NCBI GenBank assembly: GCA_965198415.1
Contig: CBDAPN010000029.1
Coordinates: forward strand, 562,545-626,544
Source: Endozoicomonas sp965198415
Lineage (GTDB): Bacteria; Pseudomonadota; Gammaproteobacteria; Pseudomonadales; Endozoicomonadaceae
Direction: 5' to 3'
Length of the DNA: 64,000 nt
Positions 63,643 to 64,000 of the stretch are shown one piece after another. Each line of letters begins with the position of its first letter. The stretch's first letter is position 1. The position numbers and the translations under genes are program-made. The notes below the pieces were generated by a model. It did not search any database. It was given only the letters and a program-made list of their open reading frames with translations, and had not been told where the DNA came from.

Positions 63643-64000
63643 ATGAAGCGCTTAAACCCTCCCCAGTTGGTGGTATGGCCCTGGCACAGCGTCTTTTGGA
63701 AGATTTTTCTGTGGTTCTGGCTCACCATGATCGCCATGCTGGTCACATTGTTTCTGGCCTTTGCGGTGACGGTGGACCCATCGGACTTCCTCTCCGAACG
63801 CCGTGCCCTGTTTCGGGAGCTGGAGATTGCTGCCCGAAAAATGGAGCTGCTCTCCAGAACCTCAGTGCACTTACCCATTCCCCACTTCCCCGGCAGTGGT
63901 TACTACCTTTTTGACTCAGAAGGCAATGTGCTCGGTAGTGCATCCATCTCCGAAGAGCTGATTTCCGCCTACAATAAAACCCGTAAGCGCAGTGACCCAA
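63643..64000 (+). CDS. Sensor histidine kinase, N-terminal part (cut by window end)
   Basis: ATG 63643 opens a frame through the window edge, 119 residues seen. A membrane helix (FLWFWLTMIAMLVTLFLAFA) is followed by a periplasmic segment with PGSGYYLFDSEGNVLG, as in CpxA-type sensors. The kinase core lies beyond the window. Pairs with the response regulator 80 bases upstream. Confidence 0.8.
   Translation, partial: MKRLNPPQLVVWPWHSVFWKIFLWFWLTMIAMLVTLFLAFAVTVDPSDFLSERRALFRELEIAARKMELLSRTSVHLPIPHFPGSGYYLFDSEGNVLGSASISEELISAYNKTRKRSDP

Noticed and set aside
1..64000. Prophage, tRNA or rRNA genes
   Set aside because: I looked for structural phage proteins, cloverleaf sequences and rRNA signatures and saw none; IS elements are the only mobile DNA supported.

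Overview
The window looks like a chromosomal defence island of a gammaproteobacterium, probably host-associated and perhaps near Endozoicomonas/Oceanospirillales. That guess rests on protein style (TldD, gamma-glutamyltranspeptidase, AcrAB-like pump, OmpR-type regulator), heavy IS debris and polymorphic-toxin fragments. No marker gene fixes the taxon.

Layout. 1-3.8 kb: remnant of a polymorphic toxin with immunity-like and small accessory genes, minus strand. 4.1-19.6 kb: an Ssp-type (single-strand) DNA phosphorothioation locus. It has a phosphorothioation-associated methyltransferase and sspB-sspC-sspD on the plus strand. A decayed DUF262-HNH nuclease (12.5-13.9 kb), a 3'-truncated sspA-like cysteine desulfurase, and PLD nuclease, GHKL ATPase and DEAH helicase genes lie on the minus strand. 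20.4-24.9 kb: a four-gene operon of three dynamin/Era-like GTPases and a small membrane-anchored protein. 25.1-36.6 kb: three type III CRISPR arrays and a complete Cmr (III-B) module, including a 2.6-kb tandem duplication that copied one array and two GTPase-operon genes. 37.1-44.5 kb: accessory genes (nitrilase, csx16, CARF protein, cas6, Gly/Ala-rich membrane protein, prokaryotic viperin, two more GTPases). 44.5-46.9 kb: a Card1/Can2 nuclease whose 3' end is split by an IS4-family element with a 10-bp target duplication. 47.3-49.7 kb: IS3 and IS1 remnants around a second copy of the toxin/immunity segment that opens the window. 49.9-64 kb: ordinary chromosomal genes (ggt, tldD), three small secreted paralogues, and an RND efflux locus with a two-component system.

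How it fits together. A 16-bp dyad, TTCACAA-CC-TTGTGAA, recurs seven times (an eighth is weaker), always 60-180 bp upstream of a CRISPR-accessory, GTPase, viperin or CARF transcription unit. It is absent from the Ssp and chromosomal regions. This suggests one regulator controls the Cmr complex, its cyclic-oligoadenylate effectors, viperin and all GTPase operons together. Cas10 keeps GGDD but lacks an N-terminal HD domain, so the CARF effectors probably carry much of the interference. Both cas1 genes are reduced to N-terminal stubs, so adaptation appears lost. sspA is truncated, so phosphorothioation would need a cysteine desulfurase from elsewhere.

A caution on sequence quality: the toxin, its immunity-like gene, and the efflux and response-regulator genes contain 22 frameshifts that I located by eye. 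All are +1 insertions, mostly one extra base in a short homopolymer, and removing them restores full-length frames. This is more like sequencing error, or very recent change, than ordinary decay.
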